In this document: positions 37,700 through 52,300 of the stretch, piece after piece
Position numbering within the stretch: position 1 is the stretch's first letter
Layout: each line of letters opens with the position of its first letter
Assembly: GCA_947561585.1 (NCBI GenBank)
Contig: CANNZV010000947.1
Coordinates: 124,001-188,000 of the forward strand
Reading direction: 5' to 3'
Source: Caprella mutica
Taxonomy: Eukaryota > Arthropoda > Malacostraca > Amphipoda > Caprellidae
Length of the DNA: 64,000 bases
Translations under genes and position numbers: made by a program
Notes under the pieces: model-generated
Told to the model about the DNA's origin: nothing
The model's input: the letters and a program-made list of their open reading frames with translations, nothing else
Database searches by the model: none

Positions 37700-38305
37700 C
37701 TAGATTCTCTTTCTGGTACCTTTGTAAACATTAGCCCTGTCGCAAGTGACAACAGCCGGGGCTGAAACCTTCCCATCAACCCCCACCGATATCAGACCAA
37801 TGGTGGAGGAAGCAGTGAGGGGAAGACCTGTGATGAGGGCTTTGGTTCTGTGGGGTGATTTCACCTGCTGTACAACATTGCCACCGATAACCACTTGGAA
37901 CCCGGAGACACACTCGTGATCCAAAGGGCTCCAAGATATGACCACACCGTCCACCCCAACACGTCTGGTGATTTTTAAATCTGCAGGCTTGGGCACGCAG
38001 CCACCCTTGTACTGAGGGTGGTTGCATGGAGGAGACGTGATAGAAGGAGGAGGAAGGGAGGTTCCTCCTGCTGGGCACCATTTAGGAGTAGTGACACTCG
38101 TAGTGGATTTTGATTTTTTGACAGAATTGTTCTCGATATGTGAAGATGAAATGATGGTTGTATTAGAGTCGATAGAAATGCAGCTTCTGTTATCAGTCAT
38201 GTCGAAGGTTGCCGTTGACATAATATCGTCATTGTCACTTGTAGGAGATTGCTGGTACTGGCTAGAAGAGCATTCTACCGGAGACATCAGGGGAACACTT
38301 CCAGT
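37700..38305 (-). CDS. Last exon: Ser/Thr-rich segment and FN3 domain
   Basis: After ttatctcacccacag the exon reads TGSVPLMSPVECSSSQY, a Ser/Thr-rich region and a Pro/Cys segment. Then comes the FN3 domain: KPADLKITRR, VVISWSPLDHECVSGFQVVI and TKALITGLPL give the A, B-C and E-F strand signatures, including the conserved Trp. It ends VYKGTRKRI and TAG at 37700-37702. FN3 domains usually mediate protein contacts. One FN3 alone at the end of a coiled-coil protein is an uncommon architecture. Confidence 0.9.
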   Translation of the reverse strand, partial: TGSVPLMSPVECSSSQYQQSPTSDNDDIMSTATFDMTDNRSCISIDSNTTIISSSHIENNSVKKSKSTTSVTTPKWCPAGGTSLPPPSITSPPCNHPQYKGGCVPKPADLKITRRVGVDGVVISWSPLDHECVSGFQVVIGGNVVQQVKSPHRTKALITGLPLTASSTIGLISVGVDGKVSAPAVVTCDRANVYKGTRKRI

Positions 38306-41300
38306 CTGTGGGTGAGATAATTAAAACATATTTTAGAAATCTCCAAGTATTAGAATAAAAAATAAATGCAAGTAAACTGAAATAAAATTATTAAATGAAC
38401 TTACCACCATTCTCTTAATGCATCTGGCATCGGACATTTGATGTTGAGAGCTCCTAGTACGGAAGGAATCCTGCGAAAATAATATCATGTTAATTGTGAA
38501 ATTCTAACCGAAGAATTAGTATTTCAACTGAGAAATCTAATCTACGAGTGAAGTTACACTTGCAACTATTAGACAACTAAAAAGTTTTCAAGAGCTAGAA
38601 ATATACGAAAAGTGCAGGAGACATTTAGAATAAATTTGAAGTAAGCAATAATGAGAATAACAAGCAAAAGTAAATCATTGGGAAGAACCTTTTTAAGTGC
38701 AGAAGAAGGCGCGTAATTTCTACTCGGAGATGATTTTGGTGTAGGAGGTAAGTGCCTTTGGATATTACTAAGTGAAGGAGAGTTTCTCAACTTCTGCTCG
38801 TTTCTTTGCTGAGTGAAAAGTCTCAGGTTACTTGAAGATAGCTTCTGAGCAACCACAGGAGTACTCGAAGATCGGGAGAGTGTAGATGGCCTTTTTACAG
38901 CAGATCTTACAGGATTGGTCTCATCGAAAAGATCCATTTCGTTAGTTGGAGTAACATCAAGATGTTTTCTGGTATCTGGAACTATCTTCGGCTTGGTTAC
39001 AGGTTTGGGAATGAAGGACCTTTTAGGTCGGGTAGGGGATCTTTGGTTGAAAAAGTAGGATTTGACAGTGGTTTGAGTTTCTTGAGTGGACACATCTTTC
39101 ACATGATCTGTTTGAACTTCTGCTTCAGTTGTTCTGTCATGTGAATTTGGATTTTCTCTTTGGTTCTTGCAATTGAAACAGATGACCGAATCTTGGAAAT
39201 CGAGTAAGATGGAGTTTTCTATTTCAGAATCAGAAGATTGAATTTTCTGTGCAAAGAGAAGGAGGAAAATTGGGGTGCAATGTTTAAAATAATATAAGAC
39301 AAACTAAGGTGCTAAGAGGCTATGCTGAAGATACTGAAATATTCTACAGATTCATTATAGGTAGCCAAAGTAGCTTATTGCTATGGAAGTTATTTGCAAA
39401 GATAGATAAATCAGAGTAGTACTACCAAGAATTTTATACTACAATAAGATACAACACTCTCGGAAATTTCTGCTTTAAAAAGCGCCATCTGGATTTGAAA
39501 GCGGGAATTAAAGAAACGACAACATTTGGTGTTGATCAAAACATTGAAAGTTTCAGATTTCAGGCAGAAGTTATATAGTTATACTGGTTCAACAGAAAGT
39601 TATTCTGAAATCTACTCATTTATTTAAATATTGAAAGCTATTTTCTGTTGAACGCTGAAACTTTCAATATTTTAATAGACACCAAATGTTGTTGTTTCTC
39701 TAGTTCTCGCTTCAAATCCAGATGGCGCCACAAAGCACTTTTGAAACAGAAATTTGAGAGAGTGGTGTATCTTACTGTAGTAAAATATCTTTGGTATTAC
39801 CATCTTATTGTTATACAATTAAAAAAAAAAGAATTTAATTGTATAATAACTAATATTTAAAAGTGCTGTATCCAAAATAAATGTAAACTACTTTTGTGAA
39901 ATATAAAAATTAATTTTTAGCACAACAACTTAAAAAAAGATATTCAACATTTTTGACAGACAACAAGGTTTAACAGACATATTTCAAAGGTAAAAAAAAA
40001 ATTCATGCGAAGATTTTAGAACAGCAGTAAGAAGAACCAAGATTGTAATTAATTAAAATTGAGAGAATTTAAAGTCCATGCTACAATCAGAAGTTGGGTA
40101 GAAAACACATACAAAAAACGAATACAATTAAATAACATATTTACTGTGTTTAGCTTAAAATATTATATATTACACCACCTGACGAAAATTATTTACCAAT
40201 ATTTTTAACCATTATTACCCTACTGTAAATGTTACTTTCTTGACATACAACCTCAAACAAATCTTATGTGTTAGAAACAATAAAAAGCTAGATTAGGCGT
40301 AGATGTTAACATATACAAGTATTTAGTTGCTTAAAAAGATTATATCTTCATATATCTTTTATTTTCTATCATTTTTTAGCATGTTAATGTAAATAGCTGA
40401 AAGTTAGTGGCCAATAATTAACAGTGTTAGCAGGGAGACAAAAAGAGAATTGACTTTTACCAAGATAGAAGAAGAGAGAATTTCTTTAGAGTTCGCCTCC
40501 CTGATGAATAAAGAAGGAAATTTTAGACTCTCCAACTAAATGAAAGAACAGAAAATTTGTATGAAGATGTTTTTAGTCTCCATTATTATAGTAAATTATT
40601 AATTCCTCAATATACAGTCAATACCGTTAAAGTAACCATTCTGGTCTTTTGTTATTCGTGTAATTGAAAATTATTCCAAAACACAGTGAACTATTAAAAA
40701 ATAAATAACCTGCATACAAAGTTACTAATAACTGATATATATTAATTACTTTAATAAGTATAAGTTTAACTTACCTCAACTGGACGTTTGAGAATTTCAC
40801 ACACAGTCTCTATGTCATAGTCAGCAACAGAGAACTCGTCTTCGGAACCCATAAACTCCTCCTTCCTTTGCTTAGCCAAGTCAAGCCTTAGTCCCATTTG
40901 TTTTATTTGCGTCAGTATCACTCCCATTCCCGTGGACCTGATTAGAGCCCTTATCTGACTCACAAGAGTGTCGATAATGTGGTCCTTCAAGACTCCCTTC
41001 TCGAACACGCAAACAAATTCGTTAGTGATAAGGTCAACTCTAGATCTCAATGCATCCACATTGACTCCATTTCTATCAGTCAGAGTCTTCTTAGTCTGCT
41101 CATGTGCCTGAATACTCAGTAAAAGCTGTTCTTGCAGTGCAGACAATGCTTTCCTAATTTCCAAAATCTGAGATTCCTTCTCAATTATCACAGCATCTTT
41201 CTCCTCAACTTTCAAACTCAGTTCCGATGCCTCTCCATCAGCTATTTTGAGTTCCTCTTCCTTCTTGGCTCCTAACTCTTCCAATTCCTTGACCTTGTTC

Positions 41301-44300
41301 TCAAGCTCTTCTAATATGGTGGTGTTGTTACCCTTTTTTCGCGCAGATCTGAAAGATCCTCGAATGTTACTGGAGACATTGTCGAATTTACCACCTTGTC
41401 CTTTCTGAGAGGCCTTCCTTTTCTTACGGGGAGCAGGAATTGGAACAGAAATATCTTCGTAATTAGATAATGAAGATGTTGTGGCAGGAAGAGATAATAT
41501 TTGATGATCTTCAGAGTCAGAGAGCGTAGATTCACAAGATGTTTGTAACTGCAAACTTCTACATTCTTTTATATCTTCATCATCCGTCTCATTATCACTC
41601 TGACTGTCTCCATTCAGAACATCAACTAAAACTCTTAATGAAGCTCTGAAGTCAGACAGAGAAGACTGTTGATTAGATTCACAAGATTCGCAAAGCTTGA
41701 GTTTATTAGCCAACAAATGTGCTGATCTCAAAACAGGTGCTAATGCTGAAGAAGCGATCATGTCTAGTTCTTGAGTCGCGTGCATCTGAGTCAACTCGCA
41801 CAGCTGAGACTCCGTTTCAACAAGACGACATTCTTTTTGACTAACTTGAAGATTTAACTGCAGCAAATCGTTCTCATGTCTTCTTTTTCGTTCTTCTAGT
41901 TGTGTCTGTAGGTTTTCTCGAAGTTGGTCTGCTGCCTCAAGTCTTTCCCTCATATTAGCATTAACAGAATCTAAATCTGTGAGTTGTACGTTTGCCAGCT
42001 TCAATTGACTGCGCAGTTTACTTACCTCAGATCTGTGCTGAGTTTCACTGTTGATTGTTTCTGATGAAGACTCCTTCAAGTCTTTTTCGGATTCCGTCAG
42101 TTTTGACTTCAGAGAATCTAATTGTTTCCTCAGGACAAATTCATTTTCTTTCGCTTCTGCTTCTTGAACACTATAGTGTTCCAGCTGCGATTTTGAAGTA
42201 GTCACTTCTTCTTCTAAAGCCTTCACCTGCTCAGTCAATTTCCTCTCTCTCTGCATGGCATAGTTTTTAATTTGTTCAAGTTCATCCCTGACATTCTGTT
42301 CACTTTGTTCAAGCTCATCTACTCTGCCTCGCAAGAAATGTTCACTCTGTTGCACCTCGCAAATGCGACGCGTACCTTCCTGGTGCTTATAGAGCTCCTG
42401 ATTCAGATTTGCATTTTCTGATTGCAAGGCAGCCATCTTCTGAACCATCTCTTCCTGGTCCCGAAGCTCATTCTTTAAAGTTTGGTAAGATTTCTCAGCT
42501 TCAATCAACTTTATTTGTAGTTGTTTTTCACTCTTCTCTAGATTCCATAGTTTAGATTTATATTCTAATTCAGATTTTTCAGTGTCGATGAGCTGTTGGA
42601 GTAAATCAGCAACACGAGCATCCTGTTCTGTTCTTGAGGAGGACTTCAAGTTCATCCTTATTCTATCCTCACTTTCCTCAACTACTTTCATCTTATCACT
42701 TAGCTCTCCATTGACCGCCTCTAGCTCTTCTATTCTAGAAGCGTAACTTTTAACGTGACTGTGCATTATTTTATCGGCCTCTTCAATTGTCATTTTATAA
42801 GCACTCTCCTTCTTCTCTAACTCTGTGACCTGTTTTCTTAAAGCACTCTCAGACTGCACGAGCTTTCTCACCTTATCGAGCAAATCACTACTTGTATCCA
42901 CGCTGCTCAAGGAGAAAGCAAGTAAATCTGATGTTTTCGGTGCCTCACTGGGTTGCCCATCATAAGTGGTTCTATCAGTTACCATGGACACTCCTACGAT
43001 TTCAATCTCATTCTTAAGAGACGTCAAGTGACTTTCCAAATCTCTGAGTCTATCAGAGACTCTCCGTCTATCCTCACTTATATCCCTAACTCTGGCATCA
43101 TAGTCTCTCTTTAGTGCTTTCTTCTCACTTTCATGGAGGTCGCTACACTTAACCAAGTCAGTTCTTAGTTCCTCCATTCTTCTCTCCAGTTCTCTTCTTC
43201 TATCTTCACCATCCTTCTTGATCTCCTCCAGTCGGCAACTGACCAGAGCTCTCTCAGACTCGGAGTCACTCAATTCTTGGCGAAGAGAATCAATGAAATC
43301 CTCCAGAGTTTTAAATTGAGATAAAGTATCGGAACGATCTTGTTCCTGTTCTTTCCGTAAGTTCATTTTCTCGATTTGCATGGTTTCAATTTGTTCCAAG
43401 TAATAATTCTCACGCTGAGACAACAAATCTTTTTCTATCGTCATAGTTGATTTTGAAACCATTTCGATTGCAGGTTTCATGTCAACATTTCCGAAATTAT
43501 GATCTATAGCTGAACTATTTCTAATGTCAATAACGGTTATATTTGATTTATTTGTTACATTAGGAATGATTGTAGCTTGAATACCGTTGGTGGTATCAAA
43601 TTCGCTTGGTCCCATTATTTTAACTTCTTCAGTTTGTACGCAATTATCTTGCAAACTGCTAACTAAGAAATCATCGACATCTAGAAGTGAACTGCCATCA
43701 CCACCCAAAACAAACGAATTGGTGAAATCCATTTCACTGGTGGTGTTAACGCTCGAATGACTAATATCCAACATGGCCTCATCAAGAGCACAATCCACCA
43801 TGTTCATATCTACAAAACTATCCTTCCTGTACTTGGATACAGCAGGATCATACGGCACAACAATTCCAGGGTTGTTCTCACAGATGCATCTGTAGATCTG
43901 AGCAATGAGGAGACCATTCTTCACGAATGAGAGCAGAGAAGCGTAAGTGTCTCTGTCTAGTACAAGAGTGGCCATTCTTTCGACACTGCTGAGAGACTGT
44001 TTCTCTAAGATGCTCTCCCGAAGACATCGCTCCTTCTGCATCGACTGAAGGAAAACAAATAAATTGGTATTTAAATCTTACATGACATCAGATAAATGAT
44101 TCTAAATAATCAGTTTGAAAAAAATGGTTGCTTATAAGAATGTTTATGTAGAATTTTGGATATTTATAGATATTCACCTGTAGTTCTCTTATTTTCTTAT
44201 GCAGTTCTCTGGATATTTCTTGTTCTTGCGATAGAGATGCGGAAAGTAGGCACTCCATCTCACGAGCTGCTGTAAGCTGAGAATCCAACCTAAAGAATAA

Positions 44301-46288
44301 CAGAATTTGAGGGTGATGGAAAAGAGTGAACTCGTATAATTAAGAATTTAATATCGCAAAGTTCCAATAAGAAAACATATTGACCATAACAGTCTCGTAT
44401 TAAAATCTCATATGCTATTAAAACCAAACAATTAATATAACCTGAAGAAATAGAGACAAATATATTCAAATTTACTCTTTATGATTCTAGTATATACTAA
44501 TAACTAACAAATAGTAAGGATTAGTAAGTAAGAGAAACAAATAGAAACAAACAAATATAGGATTTGGTTAATTTACCTCTGGACCATTAGTCTGGCGTCA
44601 TTCTCCGCCTCCTCCAGCTCACACTTCTCATCGTAAAGACTCCTTCTGGCTGCCTCGGAGTTGTGGAGTTGCTCCCTCAGGACCCTGGCCTCCCCCTTGT
44701 CAACCTCCAGTGACTCGAGACAACGCCTGCAACCACCGGTCATTCTGTTAGATGTAGGGGTTAGAGGGGTTAGTCAGCTATGGAGGGGTTAGGTAAGCTT
44801 ATCCATATTGGAACCTTCAGCCCATTAAGGTACATTTTGAAACTGCTGTTGCGACTAAATCAACACTATTCCAATGGGACTGTTTTGCAACGAGCAAATA
44901 TCTCCCAGCACTGATTCGATATATTGATATTGCTGGGTGATCATCGCAACAATCACTGCATGTCAACCGTAACCTCAAAACTGATTTTACTGCTAATTGT
45001 TTAGTCGTTTGTTCAGATAATTAAAATAGATAATGAAACCTATTAAATAGACTATTTTCATTGAATTTATCATGCTGATTTAGTTAAGTATTAGTATTGT
45101 TAGTATTAACAATATTTAATGTAGATATATAATTGACCGCGGTAAACCGAAAGGCTTTTTATTCATTTCTACCACCTCCATAATTCAGAAATTTCATACA
45201 TCTTTTTTATGTCACAATTTTCAGTAATAATTTAAAAAGCTCAATATTTTCAATTTGTAGCAATTAACCAATATTTTCACGACATTCCTTATGAGAGTTT
45301 AATTTATTGATATAATTTAAAAACTTCCAAATGACATTAAATTGCAATGTTAGATAATAATGCTACTCCTCTTTACCTGTTCGTCTCCTCCTCAATAGAT
45401 CTTTGCAGCTCCTCATAACACCTCTGGAACTCCTCCTTCTCCTCACAAACTCTCTGTAGCTTGTGGTGTAAGGCTGCGACCTCGCACGCCTTCAGTTGCT
45501 CCTCACTGTCCAGGTTCGATACCTCACTTGGCTCCTGAAGAAGGGGAATACAATGTGAGGAAAGTCTTCAAAAAGTGTCTGTGATAGTCTTAAAATAGTG
45601 TCTGTGATAGTCTTCTTATAGTGCCTGTTAGTTATTTCATGAAACCGCCAGACTATCTAACAAAAAGCAGCTAATTGTCGAAACTTGAAGTACATTTTGG
45701 TTTAGGTCTTATTAGATAAAAAGTTGAGAATAAAACCTACCTGTAGTTTTACGCTGAATGAACCATCTTGCACCACACTCTTTATGCTGGTTAATCTGGC
45801 AACTGCTGAACTCAAGTCAACCGAATGTTGTTGAGGAGAATCGAATTGGTCAGGATTCTGAAATGGAAAAGAGAGGTAGAGGTTTATGAAGCCTGTGAGT
45901 GTGATTCGAATGGGATAAAGGTATTCAATCTTGTTACGGTAGAACCCCTCTATAATGTAGTAAAACAATGAAATAGTTATTCTGGTACTTAAAGTAGTTA
46001 TGTTGGTACCTAACTAATTATGTTGGTGCCTAGCTAGTTTACTTAAAATACTTATGAGGGTACTTAATGTACTTATGTTGGTACCTAATGTACTTATGTT
46101 GGTACTTGGATACTAATGTTGGTACTTAAGGTTTCTTACATCAGTTTGTGTGGCAGAATTTGTAACGTCGCAAGAACCTTCAAAAATTCCTGACTCTTGG
46201 AAAGTTGACGATGACGTCACATCGTGTCTCTGAGATTCTGCAATGGAGACAACATTAGAGACATTTATTTTACTAGTTAAGATCTCTT

Positions 46289-46351
<63 letters not shown>

Positions 46352-49300
46352 TTAGAGCACAATTCACTACCTTTACGGAGTCTATCGGAGCCGCAGCTAG
46401 CGGAGTCACTTTCGTTGTCACTCAAATCGCTGTGGAGACTTGGAGTCTTACGAACATTTATCTCAGATTCCGTACCTTGAAAAAGGAAGTCGTTATTATA
46501 AAAGTTACTAAGAGATGCTTTAGTTGCAAATTTTATTTGCTTTGCGATTTAACTGAATATAAAACTGTGAACTGTTTTATGAATATTGTAGCTACTAAAA
46601 CTAATATCTGACATTAAATGATAATCTGAAAAGTAAAATAGATATTCTGGCAAGAGTTTCTTTAGTGAAAATTGCAGTTGTTTATCTCATCATTATCATA
46701 GGTAGTTCATACTTTCATAGGTAATATCAAGGCAGTATCAAGGCAGTATTAAGGCAATAATGACTCACCCGATGCCTCAGTTCGTGTCTCATGTGCCTCA
46801 CTGAGAGCAGTCAGTGCTTCCTGGAGACAGTTATTCTCCTCTGACAGGCCTGACACTTTAGACTGGAGACCTGACAGGTCACTGGACAGTGTACGGAGAG
46901 CCTGAAACAACAGTGAGAATGAATAAATGCCGCCTAAAAGATTACCTTCCGCTATCTGCGAAGGAAATACTTCGTTAATGAAAAATTTCAACAGACCAAA
47001 TTTAACGTAAGTGCTTAGGTAGAGTCTAGAACTTGACTGATGTTGGGAAAATAGACAAACTGTATATGAATTTACCTGAAATTATTGTGAACAATAATGA
47101 GGTGTTTATGTAAATAGTAGCAAACTAGTTGACTCACATGTACAGCTTCTAGCAAAGCCTCTTCTTCAATGCTAGAGTTGACAATACTCTCCTGAATTCT
47201 AGACGCCAAGCTACTCAGCTCTGATATACTGGGGGACATTTTCTCACCAAGCATGGGGCTTTGGCCTTGAACATCCTGTAAAACGAGTGATTTAGTGATT
47301 TATTTAAATTAATGCATTACTATTATTTCTTTGATTGAACTATAATAAATATGGTTAATTGGTTATTCTGATCAGATGGAATAAATTAGTATTCCAATCT
47401 GAATGTTTCGAATATTTATTTTGTTTGGTAGATTTTAACCATACCGATTGTTCAAACATCGTTATTCAGACGTAAACAACCTTCTGTGTCTTTCAATTTC
47501 AAAATGATGATGCAAAATAGCATATAAGTACATATGCCAGTGTAAGTAACTAAATAGCATGTAAGTACATATGTCAGTGTAAGTAACTAACCTTGTGTTG
47601 GTGTTCCAATGAGTCCTGCATCAGCATTGCTGTGTTCTCCATTTGATTTTTATCACCCGATGTAACAACTGAAATTTTGTTGGTGCAAGGAGACAAGGAG
47701 CGTTTTGACTTCTGAAAAAAAGAGACACAAAATAAAGTAATGCCTTTTCTAGTCAATTAAATTAAGTAGGTTTCTTTTTTTCTAGTCCAGTTGGATTTAC
47801 TGATGAAATGAAAATGCACGACTTTCTCGATTGACGCTAGTTAATGACTCCACATTATTAACGGACGTGACGAGAGAACTAAAGAACTACACCCGTTAGA
47901 GCAGCGAGAGAGTCACTGTACAGCCTTGTCTGTGCAACTGACTGTAATGACTAGGTAGTCTGTGCAACTGCCTGTACATTGTCTTTAATACCAAAGATAT
48001 TATACAACAGAAAGATACACCACTCTCGGAAATTTCTGTTTTTAAAAGTGCCATCTGGATTTAAAAGCGAGAACTAAAGCAACAACAACATTTTGTCACT
48101 TTGGTGTTGACCAAAACATTACAAATCAAATTTTACAGAGGAAATAGGGAATTGATTCAATAATCATACCATCCACATATCACCTCAATATACTGTATAA
48201 CTTCTGCCTGAATACTGAAACTTTCAATGTTTTGATCCACAACATTATTATTGTTGTTCTCTAGTTCCCGCTTTCAAATCCAGATGGCGCCAGAACACAC
48301 TTTTAAAACAGAAATTTGCGAGAGTTGTGTATCTTACTGTAGTATAATAGCTTTGCTGTTAGTCAGTGTTAACACTAATTGGACTGACAAAATTTGAGAG
48401 GATTCTTTACACAATGATATTTAGGAAACTAGCTGCTCGAATTATATGATTTTTTGTCAGTTAATAGCTTTTATCATATTAATGTTTTGGGCAAAGTTTT
48501 ATTTACCCAAGATTGACTGAAATAGTGTGAATGAATTCGGTTTGTGGAGCTTGAACTCCTCAGTCAGTCTTTTAAGGAATAAAGACTGTGCAATCAAATT
48601 TACAACATAGTAGGTACTACTCAGAATGTAAAAAATACTAAAAATAGTATTTATATTCAAATTTCCCCCTAATACTTTGTTCATTTTCCTTACCTTTTCT
48701 GTGGTGACGTCAAGTCCGCTGTCTATAGACAGAGGGGGCGACAGGTCCCCAGGGGTGGACGGACTGGACACTTTACTCTCCCTTTCATCCCCCTTGGGGT
48801 TTCGTTTGAGAGATTTGGGTGATCCGAAATCTTTGAGGTTGGAACTTTCCTCTGCGTCAGAAAACTGAAATGAAAGATAGCACTCATTAAAATAAGTATA
48901 GAAAAATTAAATAGAAAGGGAACAGTAAAGCAAAACTAAAGGGATAATTTAGTTGAATAACCGCTAAATGTTCTTAATTATTATTGAGAATAAAAGAATA
49001 AAAGTAAGAAAACAAGAAAATTTTACATGAGGTATATATAATCACCCATATAGAACCGGTACGCTGTTATAGTGTTTATTATTGAGGTTAATTATGTGCC
49101 TATTCATTGTATTATAACATAACATATAAAACTAAATAACTATTGCTTGATCAATATTTTCACAGGAACGTACAACTGTACAAATTATAGTAACATTGCT
49201 TAGACAGAACTAAAATTGAAATGCCTGTACACTTTGACTCTGGTTATTTCTTTGTTTTATTTGTAAGGGGTTTAGGACCGTGAAACCGAAAGCTATCAAT

Positions 49301-52300
49301 TGTCTTAATTTTGTACTTTGCATAACACTGAACACTTCCTTTCTCTAAATTTGGCTAAGAGAGGGTGAAGAGGAGTAAAGTAAGGAGGAGAGGAGGGTTG
49401 AGAGGAGCAAAGCAAGGAGGAGAGGTTCACTGCAAGCAGACATTGGAAAGTGCCCACAGTCGCAAGTTAGGGCATACTACCGAGAGTGAAAACATTAAGC
49501 GAAAGTATGTCTTATCTAAAAACAGACTGGCTAGTAACCACTATACCAGTCTGTATAGCACCTTCTAACTAGTCTAGTTATGGCAACATCAATAGCACCA
49601 ATGGGAATGGTAGTGTATTTCTTTAGGTGTGAGGTGTATACGCAGTAAACATTTGCAGTTTCCACTGTTTAGTTTTTTTCAGGTTTAGAGAAATTCCTTT
49701 TCCCAGACACTTTTCTCCTGTGAGTCAGAGGGGTAAAACTGGAATGTCAGGTACTATCATCTACCGAAATAAGAAGGCACTATCATCTACCAAAATAACA
49801 AGGCAGGTACTATCACCTATAAAACTAAGAAGGTACTATCATCTACCAAAATAAGGTAAATTATTATCTTTATATAATTATATAAAGTATTAATAAGCAG
49901 TAATTAAATGCAGTGATTAAAATAATGTTATTAAAAGAAGGGTACAAAATTACCAGGTATATTACACGTATTTTATTGCTAATTACATAGCCAGGTGCAC
50001 ACGGAATAACAATAATTTTGCAAGATGTCATATACACATTTAATTCAAAGAAATTAATTAAAACACTAAACTCGCGAAAAATTGCATCACCATAATTATA
50101 TAAATAACTTTAAAGCAATAAAAATAATATTTTCTCTGTATTTTAAATGAGAAATTGAGACTTCACTGACAATTATTTTTTAATAAACAATATTTCGAGG
50201 ATTTTGAGGACCCTATGTATCTTAAATACGCAATACAGGTGCGGCACTACTGATGACGTCATATTTCCCTTTCAGGGATTACCAATAGGGCCAATGATGT
50301 CAAATGACAGCCTTCTGACTAGCCTTTTCCGCAGCTAATATACCAAACTAGTAACTTAATGGAATTGTGTAATATAATGCCATCTAGAGCTAATCAACAC
50401 CTAATCAACACTTGAAATAGTCAGTCACTAAATGTGGAGTTATAAACATATTTTTATTTTATTATCAGATGTAATAAAAGTAAATTTTGCAAATAACCTT
50501 ATATGACGAGAGTATTCTAAAATCAAACATTTACTACCAATAAATTTTTATATTCTGAATGTTTTAAATTGTCAGTTCACTATATAGAACATAATTTACA
50601 CGATTCTACACACCTTCAACTTGTGAAAGTCCTAGGTACGAGTTTTAACATAAAAACACCTACAATGTTATCCTCCAATATCTGAAACTGTTAAACCATA
50701 GTATCTATTTTTAAAACATTGATATTTAGCATAATAGTACTAGCGATTGATCTTTGCCCTTTGTATGGCGACATTTGGCATCTCTGGAATTTGATGCCTA
50801 AATGGCACCATAAAAATAACTCATGTTAACTTTGCAGTACTTAGCAATTTAAGGAATTTTAGGAATTTATATAGTTTAAACATAAACTATGTATTAAATT
50901 AAATAGAGACTTCTAGCAATAATGTTGGCGAAAAAGAAGTTCGACAGGTTTGAGGTAGAAATATTTGATACATAAAATAAATGCCATCATTCTATTGAGA
51001 ACACGTACAAAGCTGACCACAACACTGGAATGACGAGAACCTAATTTAAGATATATCACACACATATATGAGATATTTGCTAATGCTTAGAACTACATAT
51101 TTCAACTGATAAAATAAGGTACAAAAATTGAAATTACATTAGTATGCAAATATATCCATTATGAACCACATTCTTGTTCATTTGTTCTACATACAATGTA
51201 CATTTCATATTTGCATTATAGTAAGCCACAAAGTCTATATAGTAATGCCAGTTCAAGGGTAAGTAAATATACTAATCAGATTATACAGAGCTAATAAAGG
51301 AAAGTAATGTTGTACATCAGTAACAACTATAAAAAAGCTCAGGTAGATAAAAAAGTTTCAACCAGGGGATTTACGTGAAACAGTAAATCATAAAGTTGGT
51401 AATGAAGGAAAACTTAACAAATTATGGAATTAAATGCTATAAACTGGCATGAAATAGAAAAAGGGATATTAAATAAAAACTAACATTGAATAATAAAATT
51501 GAACATATCTCAAGGAAAGTAACGAACCGCGTCAACACGCATCAAGTGATGTGACTTTGAGTTGTACAGTGGACATAGATGGAATTCAATGCAATTCGTA
51601 CTTGTTTGAACACCAGGAAATAAAAAATATAAATTATCAATTACATATATCATTAATTTGTAACATTTTGTCATGCCGTATATCAAAGTTTGTTTCTCAT
51701 ACACCATGTAAAAGTGGTACTCAATATGATAGATATAATCAATAGGGTACGTTACGAATTATCGGTTGGTCTCACATCTTCGGTCATATAAGAAAAAACG
51801 ATATAATAATTAAATAAAAAATATTTTTAAGTTAATTTAAAAGAAAACATAACCCTACAGAATAATACAATCAAAATATAACTAAGTGCTATACTTCAGT
51901 TTAACCTCCAGAGCCTATCATTAATATGAAATTCTTCCAGAGTCGCAATGAAGGCCAAACAATCGCAAGTAAATCACTTGACTGAAACCATAGGAAAAGC
52001 GACACTTAGCATTCTTGCGGTGAAGAACAATAAAAAATAATTCAAAACTACTTGACAAACTATATCATTTGCGCATTTTTGTGTTCACTTGCTTTAAATA
52101 TTAGACGGAAATCTAGTCAAGACATTTATCCTAAGATAGCGCAACAATAGAATTGCTCTGGTAAATCAGTCGGTAAAATAATTCACGGTAGCTTCTGTAG
52201 GAAAAATAGCAACAGTTTTGATATTTCAGGGGCACTTTAGAGGGAAAATATCGTTAATGCAGTCACTGTTTCGGGTCAAGGTTCTGCTCAGTGTTCACAC

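Noticed and set aside
41311..41535. 74-codon minus-strand frame within the giant exon
   Set aside because: Alternate frame of the 1090-codon coiled-coil exon, which is far better supported.
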